From contig JAVTVJ010000988.1 of assembly GCA_034509425.1 (NCBI GenBank), positions 186,001-250,000 on the forward strand: a stretch of DNA of 64,000 nucleotides, given 5' to 3'. This stretch comes from Eopsaltria australis (taxonomy: Eukaryota > Chordata > Aves > Passeriformes > Petroicidae). The translations under genes and the position numbers were made by a program. Shown piece after piece: positions 1 through 40,186 of the stretch. The notes under the pieces were generated by a model. It was not told where the DNA came from. It made no database searches and saw only the letters and a list, made by a program, of their open reading frames with translations. Every line of letters starts with the position of its first letter. Within the stretch, counting starts at the first letter, position 1.

Positions 1-107
1 CAGGGACAGAAATCAAACATGTAATCCTTGGTAAACTGGATGAGTAATGAGCTGGTGCCTTCCAGTACCGCAAGGGGCCTTAAAAAAAGAGGTAGCTTAT
101 AAAAAGT

Positions 108-201
108 GAGTGGCATCCCTGCCCATGGCATGTGAACTAGAAGATCAGCTTTAAGGTCCCTTTCTACCTAAACCATTCTAAGTCTCTACTATTCTACTGA
201 T
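108..201 (+). repeat. CR1 LINE 3' tail fragment
   Basis: The run CATCCCTGCCCATGGCA, then a GATCAGCTTTAAGGTCCC-type stretch and CTACCTAAACCATTCTA, is the usual 3' end of bird CR1 retrotransposons. It is plus-oriented, so antisense to SLC12A2, and 5' truncated to under 100 bp. Confidence 0.8.
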
Positions 202-3200
202 TATTTCTGCACCACAGCTGCATCCAGCTTTGCACCTGTCATGTGAATTACAATGCATAACTGTATTTAAAAACCCTCCTGGTTTAATAGAATACCTTTC
301 TTTATGAAAAAAAATGCTGAAGTTGCTTTAGGACAGCCAGTGCTGAAGAATTTTATACTATCATCTTGAAAAAGCTTATGTTTTTAGTCAACAGACGAAA
401 TCCAGCAAGTGTGCTGCTTTTCAAGAAAAACGTTTTTTTGCATCATTTGCACTGGTTACTTGTCTTTTTCACCCTGGCAATCTCATTTAAATTATCAGGA
501 GAGCAACTGAAGGAAGGCAAGAAAAAACATGCAGAAGTGTCTGTTTTAAAGTTACTGCCACCTGAAATTGTAAAATCTTGCTGTCTAAATAAATCTTACT
601 AGGTCAGACATGTTCTCAGACACAATGTATGGGTGACTGATGAAGTTTTGTTCACTATGGCTAAATTCATGGTAAAATTTAGTGAATTTTTTCAGATCAG
701 ACTGAGTAAGAGTGCTGGGTCTCTCTGTCAGCTTAATCTGTGCAGGTTCCCTTGGTCAGCCCAAGGCATGTCTTGCTTAAAAAGAGAAATTTAATAAATG
801 GAGGTTACAAAAAGATGAGAGTAAATTATCTGTCAAAGTAGTGTAAGGAATGAAGGACTGAATTTCCTGAAGCCTACTTTCAAGTTCGTAACAAAAAATG
901 GCATGCCAGGCCTACAATCACAGAGAAATAAAACCAACAACACATCTATTACACTATCCCTCCTATGCCCTGGTTTAATTTAATTTTATAAGCAATAGAA
1001 AAAGTTTGTTTTAAATGGTGATTTCTAATAGCCCTACATTATGTCTCAGAAGAAAACTTAAAGGTGTAAATGCTTTACTATTATTGTAGAAAGAAACCTT
1101 TACTACAGCAACATAATAAACAAGTGCTGAATAATTTTTACAGAAGCAATATGTAAATTTTCTTCCCTGCAATCTTTCCTCACTACAGACAGAATCTGTG
1201 TTCAAGCCTCCATCACTTTTCTTCCAATCCAATGTAAAAAACATTTTTATTTCTATGCCTTCACTTTACTGCACTTACCTCAACTTGCTATTCGCTTCTT
1301 GAAATCTACCTATATTTTACATTCTCTTTGTAGGCTCTGTCCAATGCCTCCAACTATTTACATTCTCTATTTTTAACTATTGCACTGTTTTATAAATTTG
1401 AGAGATATCCCAACAAAGCCTATGCAATTAGTATTTGGCATTTTAAAAGCCAGCAAGTTATGCCTTAGGTTAAAAGACTTTAGGAAGTTTCTCTAAGCCA
1501 TGAAAATACAGGGGGAACCAGATCCAGCAGAATCAGTGTGCTGTGGTGCTGAACTCCCCTCCCTCCATCCCCAACACAACCCACACCTCCTGACCATGAA
1601 CCAAGGAGCACACAAATGAAGATACCCATAGGACTTAAATTTTCATCCTGGAAAGATCATGCAGAACTGTAAGGGTAGAGTGGCCCTGGTGTGGTGACAG
1701 CGACATACAGCTCCTGCTGAGAAGGGCCTCATTATATTTGCTTAGCATTTACAGTTAAGGCATTTTCTTAAATTTAAAACATTCGGGATCATGAAATACC
1801 ATATTTTGACTATTTCGTTTCTTGGTCCAGCACTATGGAGTGAAACAAAAATGTTGTATTGAAACAACTAAGTTGCATGCTATTTTCATCCAAATTTGAA
1901 AAAAATCTGCATTTTAATTATCCAAAGCTGTAACTTTTTCTTGGAAAGCTCTAGGCTGAGGCTATAGAGCCCAGAACAAATTTTGAAATTACTCTTCTTC
2001 TAGGTGACAGCTTGGGCACAGAACAACCACTGACTCTGAACAGAAATATCAGAAGCCTGTGAGGACCAGTAATTCACTTACTGTAACAGAAACTAAAAAT
2101 GGTGTTTTAGGGCAGGTCTGATAAAGCCTGTCTCACCTACTGACTTCATTTAGAGTTTCTCATCTAGGCCTTCCACAGGTAAATTGTACTACAAGTCATC
2201 CATTTGCTGCCCGAACACACCCAAACCCTGAGCTGCCCCAGCAGAAGTTCAGATCAATTCTCTGCCAGAAGAACTGAGTGCAGTACCAAGTGTCCTGAAG
2301 CAATAAAGTCATTAAGCTGAGCACACAAACTGGCACTTTCTGCCCCAGAATCTGCCTATTTACAAGCTGGAAGAAAAATACAACATCTTCCCTCAGCTTT
2401 GGGATTAATTTTAGTTTGTGCAGTATTTGTTCTCTGTTATTTACCATACAGAAAAGATGAATGTTTGAGCTTGGGAGGTGCACAAGCTTGGAGATGCCCC
2501 TTCCCACACACACACCATGCTCTGCATATGAAAAAAAAAAAATCTCTCCTTACAGCTAACATTCAGAGATACAAAGTTGAGAGCAATTCAGTTACAAAAT
2601 GGCCACGTAGCTTGTTAGATAAACAGCCTCTCACACAAACATCTTCCTTCTGACATCTTCTGAGAAGACTGAATCAGACTTTTCTCAGGGATACACAGCA
2701 AAAGCTGTGAGGGTGATAAAAAAACAACCAGGGAGAGTCCCACTGGGTATTAGAAAAATGACATTTCACAGAGAAGGTTTCCAAAATTCCAACAAAGCAG
2801 GGGGATGTGCAGGGCAATGCATTCTCTGCACTGCCTCTGGCCTTAACAGTGACTTTTCCTAATTGCCACTGATTCAGTTTTCCACAGAAAGAAGCAAGAA
2901 TAACTTGGGAGGCAGAACTACTCTTCAAGAAGCAAAAACAATAGTTACATTATTCTGACTTCCTCACAACAAGAATGAAGTTAATGCCATGCAAGATACT
3001 CAAATTATTCCACTATAAAAATTTCATTAGTGGTTTACAGCTCAATCTCTAGCCAACTTTCAGCACACGTTAGAAAAACTTTGGGCAAAGATGAGACTAC
3101 TACACACCATGTTGAAATCAATGGGCAGTAAGTACACTTTCCTTGAATTCTTTCAAACCCTTACTAGTAGTTCATGGACAGCCCAGTTTGCTGTGGTGAA

Positions 3201-3660
3201 AGACTGAATTACCCCTTAACTTGTAGAGGATTTCTAAATATTGTAATATCATGTTGAATGGAAACTCGTACCTTATTACCATAAAGAAAATGCTGTGATA
3301 AACATGTAAAACAGTCTTAAAAAGCCAGCGTACTTTCTGAAAACTTAAAAACTCAGCAAGCAAATTACTGACAGAGGCTACCTATGATTACTCAGTATCA
3401 CAACTGAAAAATGAGTACATCTACCCCCACTAGTGCATGATGACATTCAGGTACCTAAAGAAAGCACCAGCACCACCACCTAAACTAAACAGTTTACTCA
3501 GAAAAAGGGTAAATATTTGTACCACTTATGTATAAACACACCTGAGAGTTTTCAGCATCTATGCATTCTTCTGCATACCAGCTTAGAGTGTACCACACAC
3601 CTATTCCAGACAAAACTTTTATTTATGGAAATGAGCATATTTAGCCTATGACTTTTCCTA

Positions 3661-3780
3661 ATAAGCAACTAAAAAACCCAAACCAAAGAACCCAAAGAAA
3701 AAACAAATGAACAAAATCCCACAAAACAAAACAAAACCCTAAAACAACAACACAAAAAATAAACACAAAACCCAATATAC
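3661..3780. repeat. A/C-rich low-complexity tract beside exon 10
   Basis: About 120 bases of mostly A with CC, CCC and single C interruptions (AACAAAACAAAACC-like). In the pre-mRNA (minus strand) it is a U/G-rich tract starting about 20 nt after the exon 10 5' splice site, a place where U-rich sequence can help U1 recruitment through TIA1-type proteins. That role is inference. Confidence 0.7.
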
Positions 3781-3803
3781 AGATTAAAGAGAAAGTCTTA
3801 TAC

Positions 3804-32309
<28,506 letters not shown>

Positions 32310-32422
32310 GACTTCCCCTCGCTCTGCGGCCGCCACAGCTCCGAACGCCCCTCTCGGCCGGCGGCTCCGCTGCTTTAAGCAGCCGAGCAGCGCCCCGGGG
32401 CTGCCGCAGACACAGCGCCGCG

Positions 32423-32432
32423 CCCCGCCCCC
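32423..32432 (-). promoter_or_regulatory. GC box (Sp/KLF site)
   Basis: CCCCGCCCCC on plus, GGGGGCGGGG on minus, about 115 bp upstream of the ATG in the CpG island. A typical Sp1/KLF motif. Confidence 0.5.
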
Positions 32433-32687
32433 GCCGCAGCGCCAGGTGACGGTGCCTCCGGTCCCTCCGCCCGATCCCTCTCTGCCCAGGCAGGAGCGCG
32501 GTCGCTCCTCCGGCTGGCGCGGCGGGAGGGATGCGGGGGGGAAAAAACCGGCGGCGCCGCGCAGGCTCCGCCCGCTCCCGGCTGCGGCGGAGGGGGCGGC
32601 GGGAGCGCGTCCCCGGCCGGGCAACGGCAGCTCCTCCCGCTCGCACTATGGCGGCCCCGCCGCATCCGCCCCGCGGCGGCGCTGGGA

Positions 32688-32697
32688 GGGGCGGGGG
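32688..32697 (+). promoter_or_regulatory. GC box (Sp/KLF site)
   Basis: GGGGCGGGGG in the CpG island about 380 bp upstream of the ATG, close to the TCTCGCGAGA element. Confidence 0.5.
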
Positions 32698-32744
32698 GGC
32701 CGCGCCGCGATCCCGCCCGGCACACCCCGCCGGCTGCCGCTACG

Positions 32745-32754
32745 TCTCGCGAGA
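32745..32754. promoter_or_regulatory. TCTCGCGAGA palindrome (BANP-type CpG-island element)
   Basis: An exact 10-bp TCTCGCGAGA, 436 bp upstream of the SLC12A2 ATG. This motif is known as a strong CpG-island promoter element bound by BANP when unmethylated, and is common in divergent and housekeeping promoters. Confidence 0.65.
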
Positions 32755-32799
32755 GGAGCGCGGGGGCGCTAGGAACCGTGCGGTGCCGCGCAGAGTCCC

Positions 32800-33300
32800 G
32801 ACCCCTCGGGCACCCCCGGGACCCCTCGGACACCCCCGGCTCCCTCACAGACCCCCGGAGCGCTCTCACACCCTCCCGGCGCCTTATGGTGCCTGCAGAG
32901 TTGCTTAGATACCTCCCGGTCCCTCACGCCCGGAGCCGTCACACAACCCCCCACATCCTCTGAGATCTCCCCGCAGTCCCTCATACACACCGCCAGTCCC
33001 CTCAGGCACCCCCGGAATCTTCACACATCGTCGGAGCTCTCACACACCCCGGACCTCCCATAGACACCCCCAGATCCCCTCACACACCGCCAGATCTCAG
33101 ATACTCCCTGGTCTTCACGCACACACACCCGGACCTCTCACATTCTCATAAACGCCCACAGTTCCCCTCACACAGGCACCCAAGAGCTCTCACATGCTTT
33201 GGTCCCTCACACAGCCCCTCATATACCCCTAGATCCCCTCACAACCCCCCTCTTCCGCACGCACTCCCCGAACCTTCTCACACCCCCCCAGCTCCTCAGC
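32800..33300. repeat. Degenerate C-rich minisatellite, proximal block
   Basis: About 20-25 diverged units near 19-20 bp long, around CCCTCACACACCCCCGGA, recur with units such as ACCCCTCGGACACCCCCGG and CCCCTCACACACCGCCAGAT. It starts within the promoter's upstream edge and runs to a CR1 insertion, then resumes at about 33739. Confidence 0.85.
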
Positions 33301-33738
33301 CAAGCCACAGAATCACAAGACTGGGTGAGGTTGGAAGGGACCACACCAGGTCATCTGCTCTGCTGTCCCTGCTCAGGCAGGGCAATCCCAAAGCACATGG
33401 CACCGGATTGTGGCCAGACGGCTTTGGAATGTTTCCAGAGACAGAGACTCCACACCCCTCCCTGGACAATCTGTTCCTGTGCTCGGTCACTGCACAGGGA
33501 AGTTCTTCATGCTCAGGTGAAATGTTCCTGAGTATCAATTCCTGCCGTTTCTCTCGCCCTGGTGATTGACCATCACCAAACCGAGCCCTGCTCCATTTTC
33601 CTGGCACTCCCCCCTCTGAGAAGAATGAGGTTCCTTCTCAGCTGCCTCTTCTCGAGGCTGAGCAGGCCTGGCTCCCTCAGCCTGTCCTCATGAGAGATGC
33701 TCCAGTGCCCCCATCATCCTCATTGCCCCTGGACCTGC
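33301..33738 (-). repeat. CR1 LINE 3' fragment inserted into the minisatellite
   Basis: On plus this reads as the complement of a CR1 end: CAGAATCACAAGACTGGGTG, AGGTTGGAAGGGACCAC, a GGGCAATCCCAAAGCA-type block, GGACAATCTGTTCCTGTGCT, and far end ATGAGAGATGCTCCAGTGCC. It is minus-oriented, the same strand as SLC12A2, and about 430 bp long. Confidence 0.9.
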
Positions 33739-33830
33739 TCACACATTCCCTGGTTCCTCACTCACCCCCTGAACCCCTCACACCCCTGGACCCCTTTCAC
33801 ACTCTCCCCCTGGATCCCCCTTTTTTACCT
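33739..33830. repeat. Degenerate C-rich minisatellite, distal block
   Basis: The same unit type resumes after the CR1: CCCCCTGAACCCCTCACACC, CTGGACCCCTTTCACACTC. It ends at a T run near 33820-33830. Confidence 0.75.
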
Positions 33831-34484
33831 TCCAGCCTCTGGATCTCTGCCAAGTGCACTGTAGAAACCACTTGCATAATAAGATCTAATGTCAGTAATG
33901 CCTTTTTCTGTCTCCACTGCTGCAGCTTTTTGTCCCAGTTCTCTTAAAGTTTATTCTTTCTCCAGAAGCATACATGGTTCTTTGATTTGAGAAGTGGAGT
34001 CATTCTGCCTCCTCGCTCTTACTGGAACACAAGTGCCTGGATAATCCATTAATGCATATGAAGTTGGCTCTGAGGCTGTGAAAAGAAACCTCAGATGGGA
34101 GTAAAATACTTCAGCTTCTACAGTCAGAATTTAAACAGGGACTCACCGATGATTTTTCATTGTGTATTTCTGTTGTCTTTATACTTGAATGTAGCAGCTC
34201 ACAGAATATTGTGAGAGGTGGGCTATGTCTCCAGAACAGTTTCACCTTATTTAGGGTGCTAAAAATCATCAAGCAAACATTCACTTAAGTCAGGCCTCTT
34301 AAGCAATGCCAGCTCTTTATTTCAGTAACAGTTTAGTTGGTAGTCCTTGATTCCAAATATTTTTTTTCCCCTGATGTGCAGTCTTGTATATTTTCTCCCT
34401 CTGCCTAGCAAAGCCTGAGTGCCAACATCCATTTTCTAGCTCACCACATCTCTACTGTTTTATTTCAATTAACAACAAACCTGG

Positions 34485-34492
34485 TGACGTCA
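34485..34492. promoter_or_regulatory. CRE palindrome TGACGTCA upstream of SLC12A2
   Basis: A full consensus cAMP-response element about 2.2 kb upstream of the ATG, in otherwise AT-rich sequence. May be chance. Confidence 0.35.
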
Positions 34493-35304
34493 TCCAACAG
34501 AAGATGACTGGAGCTGTAAAACAAACCTTGCTTTTCCATAACAATTAGAGGAAGAAGTATTTCAATTCTAGGGATGTGTACGTGCCTAAAAAAGCTGAGA
34601 ATGCCTCAGTAGGTTAAAAAGGTGGGTACACCAATCCTGTCTTTTTTAAACACAGTTCTAGAAGAACAGTAAAAATCATATGCTTCAAAACAGTTTGAGG
34701 CATTCTTTGATAGACTCACAAATTAAAAAACAAAAAAGATAAAATATTTTTAAAATTTGGCAGATTTTCAGACTGTAAAGAAAGCAAAACCTGTGTGCAA
34801 ACTAGAAAATAAAAGATTAAGCCATATGAAGTTTTTACTTTTGTCAGGATGCAAGGACTTGAAAAACAGTAGATGATGATAGGAATGAATCAAAATAAAA
34901 GCTTTTTATTCCGAACTGAAAGGAAACAGCACTTAAACAACAGATGATACGGAAAGAAAATCCACCGTGTGTTTTTCTTAAGTGGACATAAAACAGTCCT
35001 TGATCAACATCTGCATAGAACGCGTTGGAGAGCAGTTTAGACTTAGAAATAGCAATTTCTGTCAGCTCCCTATATAAATAAGTGAAAACAGGAGGGAAAC
35101 AGCTTGTGAAATCTCTTGGATGTTATACAGTTGATGATGCTGGGATGATATTGCGATTTTTAGATATTTTAAAGGATGCTCTTCATGGATGAGCGGATGT
35201 GTATTGGCTGCATCTGCAAGGTCCAGGGCCTGCCTCGTGTCAGTTCTTAACATTCTGTGATTCCATGGATGTATGAATGTGAGATAATACTAAATACTGG
35301 CTTT

Positions 35305-35343
35305 GAAGAAAACAAAAAAGAAAACAAAAAAGAAAGCAAAAAG
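35305..35343. repeat. A-rich tandem repeat (AAGAAAACAAAA units)
   Basis: About three imperfect 12-bp units of AAGAAAACAAAA, ending GAAAGCAAAAAG. Simple low-complexity repeat. Confidence 0.85.
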
Positions 35344-38300
35344 TTGAGGATACTATCAGAGCATCCAAGAAAGACAAGGAAATCGAGGACCCATGGAAAA
35401 GATTAATGAGGAAAATGCAAGCCTCTCAGAATTAAAAGGATCAAAAAGATGAGGAAATACCACTGTATAAGAAGCTCGCAACAACAGCAAGAGGAAAATG
35501 GACCAAGTCTTCATCAAGGTTCTGGGACTTCGCGTAATCCATGAGAAGGGTAAGAGATTCTGTAGCTGTAAGGGAGAATAAAGGGCACACAAATTCTCAT
35601 TAACTGCCAATTAAAATGTCATTGGTAGTAAGAAATACACTTTGAGGGGCAAAAAAAAAAAAGAATATTTACTTTAAGCTCATAATTAAATGGTTTCTGA
35701 CATACCACTTCTTAAACCATCTCCACAGTAGAGTTTGGGTATCATAGGTGAGGAAAAAAGCATAACACATTAAATAAAAGCACGCAGTAAATTACTGCCA
35801 TTCTGGCCAAGATTGTTTACCACAGAACATTAGCAATTGGGGGTTTTTCTTTAGAAGGGGAAGAGGGAGGAGCTGTGGAGTGTTTCACTATCCTTTGATG
35901 AACTGCCTCCTTTTTCTACTTTGAACTTGCCGTTTGCCAGCTTCACCAGATACTTCATGAGGCTCATAACTAATGTGAAACATTGGAAAATGTAAACATT
36001 TTATACCATTATGATTGCTGTGGTCATTTAGACTAGATCTCACTTCTGTTTGCCTCTTTTCCAGACAGAAGAACTCTAATTTTAAAGTCTTTCTTTTCCG
36101 AACTTCAGGCAGATGACAAGAACTCATTTTGCCGACCTGTTAGGGTCTTTTCTTCTCTGAGCTTTCTTTATAACAACATCATCATCCACTGGCCTTAGAC
36201 TCTTGATGGGTTTGCTGCTTCAGATATATGTGCTAATTTAATTTTTCTTCTGTATGTTGTATTGGGGCATTCACCTCATGCTTGTGATCTGTTTTGATTT
36301 GGTTTTAATACATTTTTACTTCAACTTTTGCAAGGAGAGGGTTTTCTCTAAGTAACTTGCCTTACTCCTGCTGTTTGGTTTTGCCAGCTTCCTCTCAACA
36401 TTTCTCAAGAAATGCTTGATTGGTGATACAAATTTGTCATCTCTCCAGAATTATTTTTTTCAGCAACTGGCACCTGTAAGACTCTAACTCATTTTAGTCG
36501 CCTCATGAGCTTTGTCTTCGATCAGTTTCCTCATTTTGCTGGATTTTTTTCTTTTTTTCCTTCTTGCTCCTTAGAAAATAGAGTTAACATTTGTATTCTC
36601 CTACTGTGCTGTTTATTGTGTTCTTTATCATTATTACAGGTGTTCATCCAAATCAGTGTTTAAGTAATACTTTCTTTTCCAAGAAATCTGGACGAAGTCC
36701 TAACAAATACGGTATTGTCATGTGGTAACTTACCTGTATTTGTATTACACTAATCCTAGCTTACAAGAAAAAAAGGGTAATTGCAGCAACACTTTTGAAA
36801 GGCTGCCAGATAAATCCTGTGATTAAGACACTTAGAAATGAAATCTGTTTGCTGGCAGCCGGATGTGGTGCCGGAAAATCTCTTCCAGGGGCTCTTTCTT
36901 GTTCTGATCATGTGTCTGTGTGTGTCTTCAGTGTTTCACTGAAATACTAAATGCTAGTCCTAAAATTTTAGTGTTTCTATCATTCTCTGAAGACTGACAC
37001 GCAAGATGCGTTTTGGATACCTTCTTCAAAGGGCCCCAGTTTTAATATTCTGTCACCAAAGCGTTTGCTTAGGAGTGAGGTGCAGACATCCACGTCCATC
37101 CAGAAATGTAAGTTTTTGCAAGACATTGTGTGGTTTTGGTAGCTGGAGAAAGGCTATTCAGCACCTGCCCCCTACCCTGAGTGTGAGTTCCCATGTCTAG
37201 TTTTAGGATACTGGTTTATCTTTAAAGTTCTGGTTGTCTTGGTACCCAAGAGACTGCCTTTCATCCTGTGCCCATAACAGTCCAGTTGAGACCAGCAAAG
37301 CCCCACAGGCTCTAGAAACCACTGCCAAGGTGTGCATGTGACACAGTGAGATTAAATGCAAAGACAGACCTTATAATTACGGACTTCAATTATCACATAT
37401 CATTCAGAGTGCTTATTGTCTGACTCACTCCTCTTTTTGCCCAGCATTTGAAAATTACAGTGTATACATACATGTGTTAGGAAGAAGAAATTATTCAAAG
37501 GGAGATGGAATTCATTATTTTAAAGTGCTGTGGTTATAGGCAGATGCACCAAGAATGATTTAAGAATATAGATTAGCTTCCTGTAACTGGAAATAAGCCA
37601 ACAAACAGGCCTTTTGTGCATTCTAATGTATCTTCAAAGCAAAATTACATTCTTTTTTTTGTTATATTTCTAGTTTTAATAATTTCTACATGTCTCAGTC
37701 TCTAAGGAATTTTATCACAGATGAAGCTGCAGGCTATCACTGAGGTGCTGCTGAAATGTAAAGTGGGCAGCCTGAACACTCAGTAACTTCAGTTCAGACT
37801 ACAGAGGACTAATTTTGATTCAAAATCAAGCAGCTGACCTGCTCAGGACAGAGCTCATACAGAGATCCTCGTATTCCATTTCTCTGTGAGCTAGGAACCT
37901 GTTTGGATGCTTTCTTTCTGACACCTCTGTGTGAATAAAGTCCATTTTGTGTATTTCAGTTCCTTCATCAGTTCATCTCTTTGCTCTCTAGAACTACAGG
38001 CAAGAAGATGTCTCAGACATAAAACTTCTGCAGATTGTAGCCTATAGTCATGAGATAGCCAGAACACAGGGATGAGGAACTGTGTTACCCTTCAGGGGTG
38101 TAGGTGAAAAATTTCTGTCTCTCATTTTTCCTTTACAAAGTTTTTCGTCGTCATTGTTGATGGTTTTTTTCTGATTGGTTGGTTGGGGTTGATTTTTTTT
38201 TTGTTGTTGTTGTTTGGTTACTTAATTATGTTTCTGGAAGATAAAATAGCTTCCACGTCTTTGTGTCCCATTCATTATCTTCTGAAATGCATGTCCTTTG

Positions 38301-40000
38301 GAGCAAATACCCGTTTTGTAAAGAAGCCAAAGGAGGCAGCTTGGCTAGCAGCCCACCAGTGTCCACAGATATCTATATTTCCAGAAACTCAAGCCAGCCA
38401 ACCACATTCTATTCATACAATTAATTTTCAGTACTTTTCTTTTAATTCTTCTTGTACTATGGCAGTCAATCCATTAATATTTTTTTCATGTTCTATAAAA
38501 ACTAATTATTAAAATTGAGTGGCAATTACCAATAATTTATGCTACAGTCATCCTTTAGTTTCTTTGGTTTTTTCACTTTGCTGACTTAATCCAGTGCTTA
38601 GAAAACTCCTGGTTTTTGTCCTGCCTTGTAACAGCTTAAAACTGAGTGGTTCAGCTGGAGGGAAAAGTCCAGTTGTTTGAATGGAAATCTTAATACCCTC
38701 CTCTGATATGACAAACAAAATGTGTCCCATATGCCATCAGCACCTGTCATTAGAGATTTTTTCATGTTAATGTATAAGTTTGTAGAGTTTATGTGTTCAG
38801 GAAGTTAAGGTTATGGGAAAGGAGGGTTGCACTACTTCTGTCATGTCACCAATGTAATCTTGTACTCCTTAACTTTAATTCATACTCAAATCCTTGGGAA
38901 AGTATGGTATATGATTGTGATGTTTATGGTACATGTTTGGCATCAGAGGATGGGATCCTTGGAGATCAGGCAGGGAGCATGAACCTTTATCACATCCCTG
39001 AGGATGTCTGCACAGGGCACTTGCGTCCCAGCACGCGTCCAGCCTTTGGAGTGCATCCACTGGGAACGAATCAAGGAAGCTTGTTCATAAGCAGCTTTAA
39101 TAACTATTCTCTCCTTTCACCTCCAGAACAGGAAATTCATGTGGGAGCACAAAGGAACTAAGGTGCAAGAAGATACAGTGATAGAAGAACATATTCTGAC
39201 TTGAATCATTTCACAGATGGGAAAACTGAGGCATAGAAAGATGACAGCCCGAATCGAATCTACTGTGTGAGAGTGGAGGTGGATTATTTTGAACACACAA
39301 TACCCTCTCAGTTTTCATTTCCACATTTTTGTTCCGCCCACAGATTCATTGGGGAAATTGCTAATACTGAAGGCAGTCAAATCCATTCTAATCTTTTAAG
39401 TAGTGGAAGCTGAAAACACAGTGTTGTAGCAATACACTTGTTTTCCCCTTTCTTTCAGGCTAAGAAATACAGATTGCATTACAGATACTAGTTGTAGGTT
39501 CTTTGTGTAACTTTTAAAGATATGTTGGCAGGATAAGTTGCTTTATATTGTATTCCTGAACAATGCTAAGTATTTTGGTCAAGTGGTTTTTTTTTCTTGG
39601 GGTATTTTTGTATGTGCTATTGAAGCCTTTAAATACTCAGATAGTGACTCACCTGCATCCTTTCAAAGAGTTTATCAGTAATCTCTGAAAATCATTACAC
39701 CAAGGTTTTACTAAAAAAAAAAAGGTAGCCCTATGTCTTTGTATAGGGCTAGAATCCAAATGTTTTTCTTCTTATCATTAAAAATGTTTTTGAACTCTTT
39801 CCCTAGGACAGGTTCAGGGTGACCTGAATGAATGGTCCCTGGGAGTGCTAAGGAAATTTAATGTTTATGAAAATTAATTGTTAAAGATAGCATGTAGCTA
39901 ACGTGTATATAGCCCTTCCAATTAAACATGATTGTTTCAAAGGGAAAAAAATGATGAAAACTGCATCATGATGCAAAAAAGTGAAAAAGGGATGAAACCT

Positions 40001-40186
40001 GTGAGAGTGATGGGCTACCCCATCTCTGAAAGTGTTCAAGGCCAGGTTGGAAAGAGCTTGGAGCAACCTGGGATAGTGGAAAGTGTCCCTGCCCATGGCA
40101 GGGAATGAGATGATCCTAAGGGTCCCTTCCAACTGAAGCAATTTTATGATTCTATTATTTTATGATTCTATTATTTTATGATTATG
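40001..40186 (+). repeat. CR1 LINE 3' fragment with tail repeats
   Basis: GAAAGTGTTCAAGGCCAGGT, GGAGCAACCTGGGATAGTGG, GTCCCTGCCCATGGCAGGGA and GGGTCCCTTCCAACTGAAGC form the CR1 3' end. It finishes with about three ATTTTATGATTCTATT tail units (40141-40185). Confidence 0.92.

Larger units (their letters stand above)
1..3803 (-). other. SLC12A2 intron 10 (partial)
   Basis: No coding exon is visible on either strand. Sequence matching the next NKCC1 exon was looked for on the minus strand and not found. The stretch holds a CR1 tail near 108-201 and an A/C-rich low-complexity run (3661-3780) starting about 20 bp past the exon 10 donor. The rest is unremarkable AT-rich intron. Confidence 0.75.
33831..40000. 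other. Upstream intergenic flank, no gene seen
   Basis: No exon or RNA gene was recognised. It contains a full CRE palindrome (TGACGTCA, 34485-34492), a purine AAGAAAACAAAA tandem at about 35305-35343, and a T/GTT-rich run near 38185-38216. The short ORFs here show no family features. A divergent non-coding transcript from the SLC12A2 promoter could run into this region, but no sequence signal proves it. Confidence 0.65.

Noticed and set aside
1..3803. Next SLC12A2 exon (the one starting VMSMVSG in NKCC1)
   Set aside because: Searched by eye on the minus strand and not found, so it should lie below position 1.
32310..32624. In-frame extension of SLC12A2 exon 1 upstream to 32624
   Set aside because: It would need a TTG start; no in-frame ATG exists before 32309, and the extra sequence is low-complexity Arg/Gly-rich without likeness to NKCC1. 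Kept only as a possible non-ATG question.
33296..33607. 103-codon minus-strand frame near the promoter
   Set aside because: It lies within the CR1 3' fragment; this part of CR1 is largely untranslated tail.
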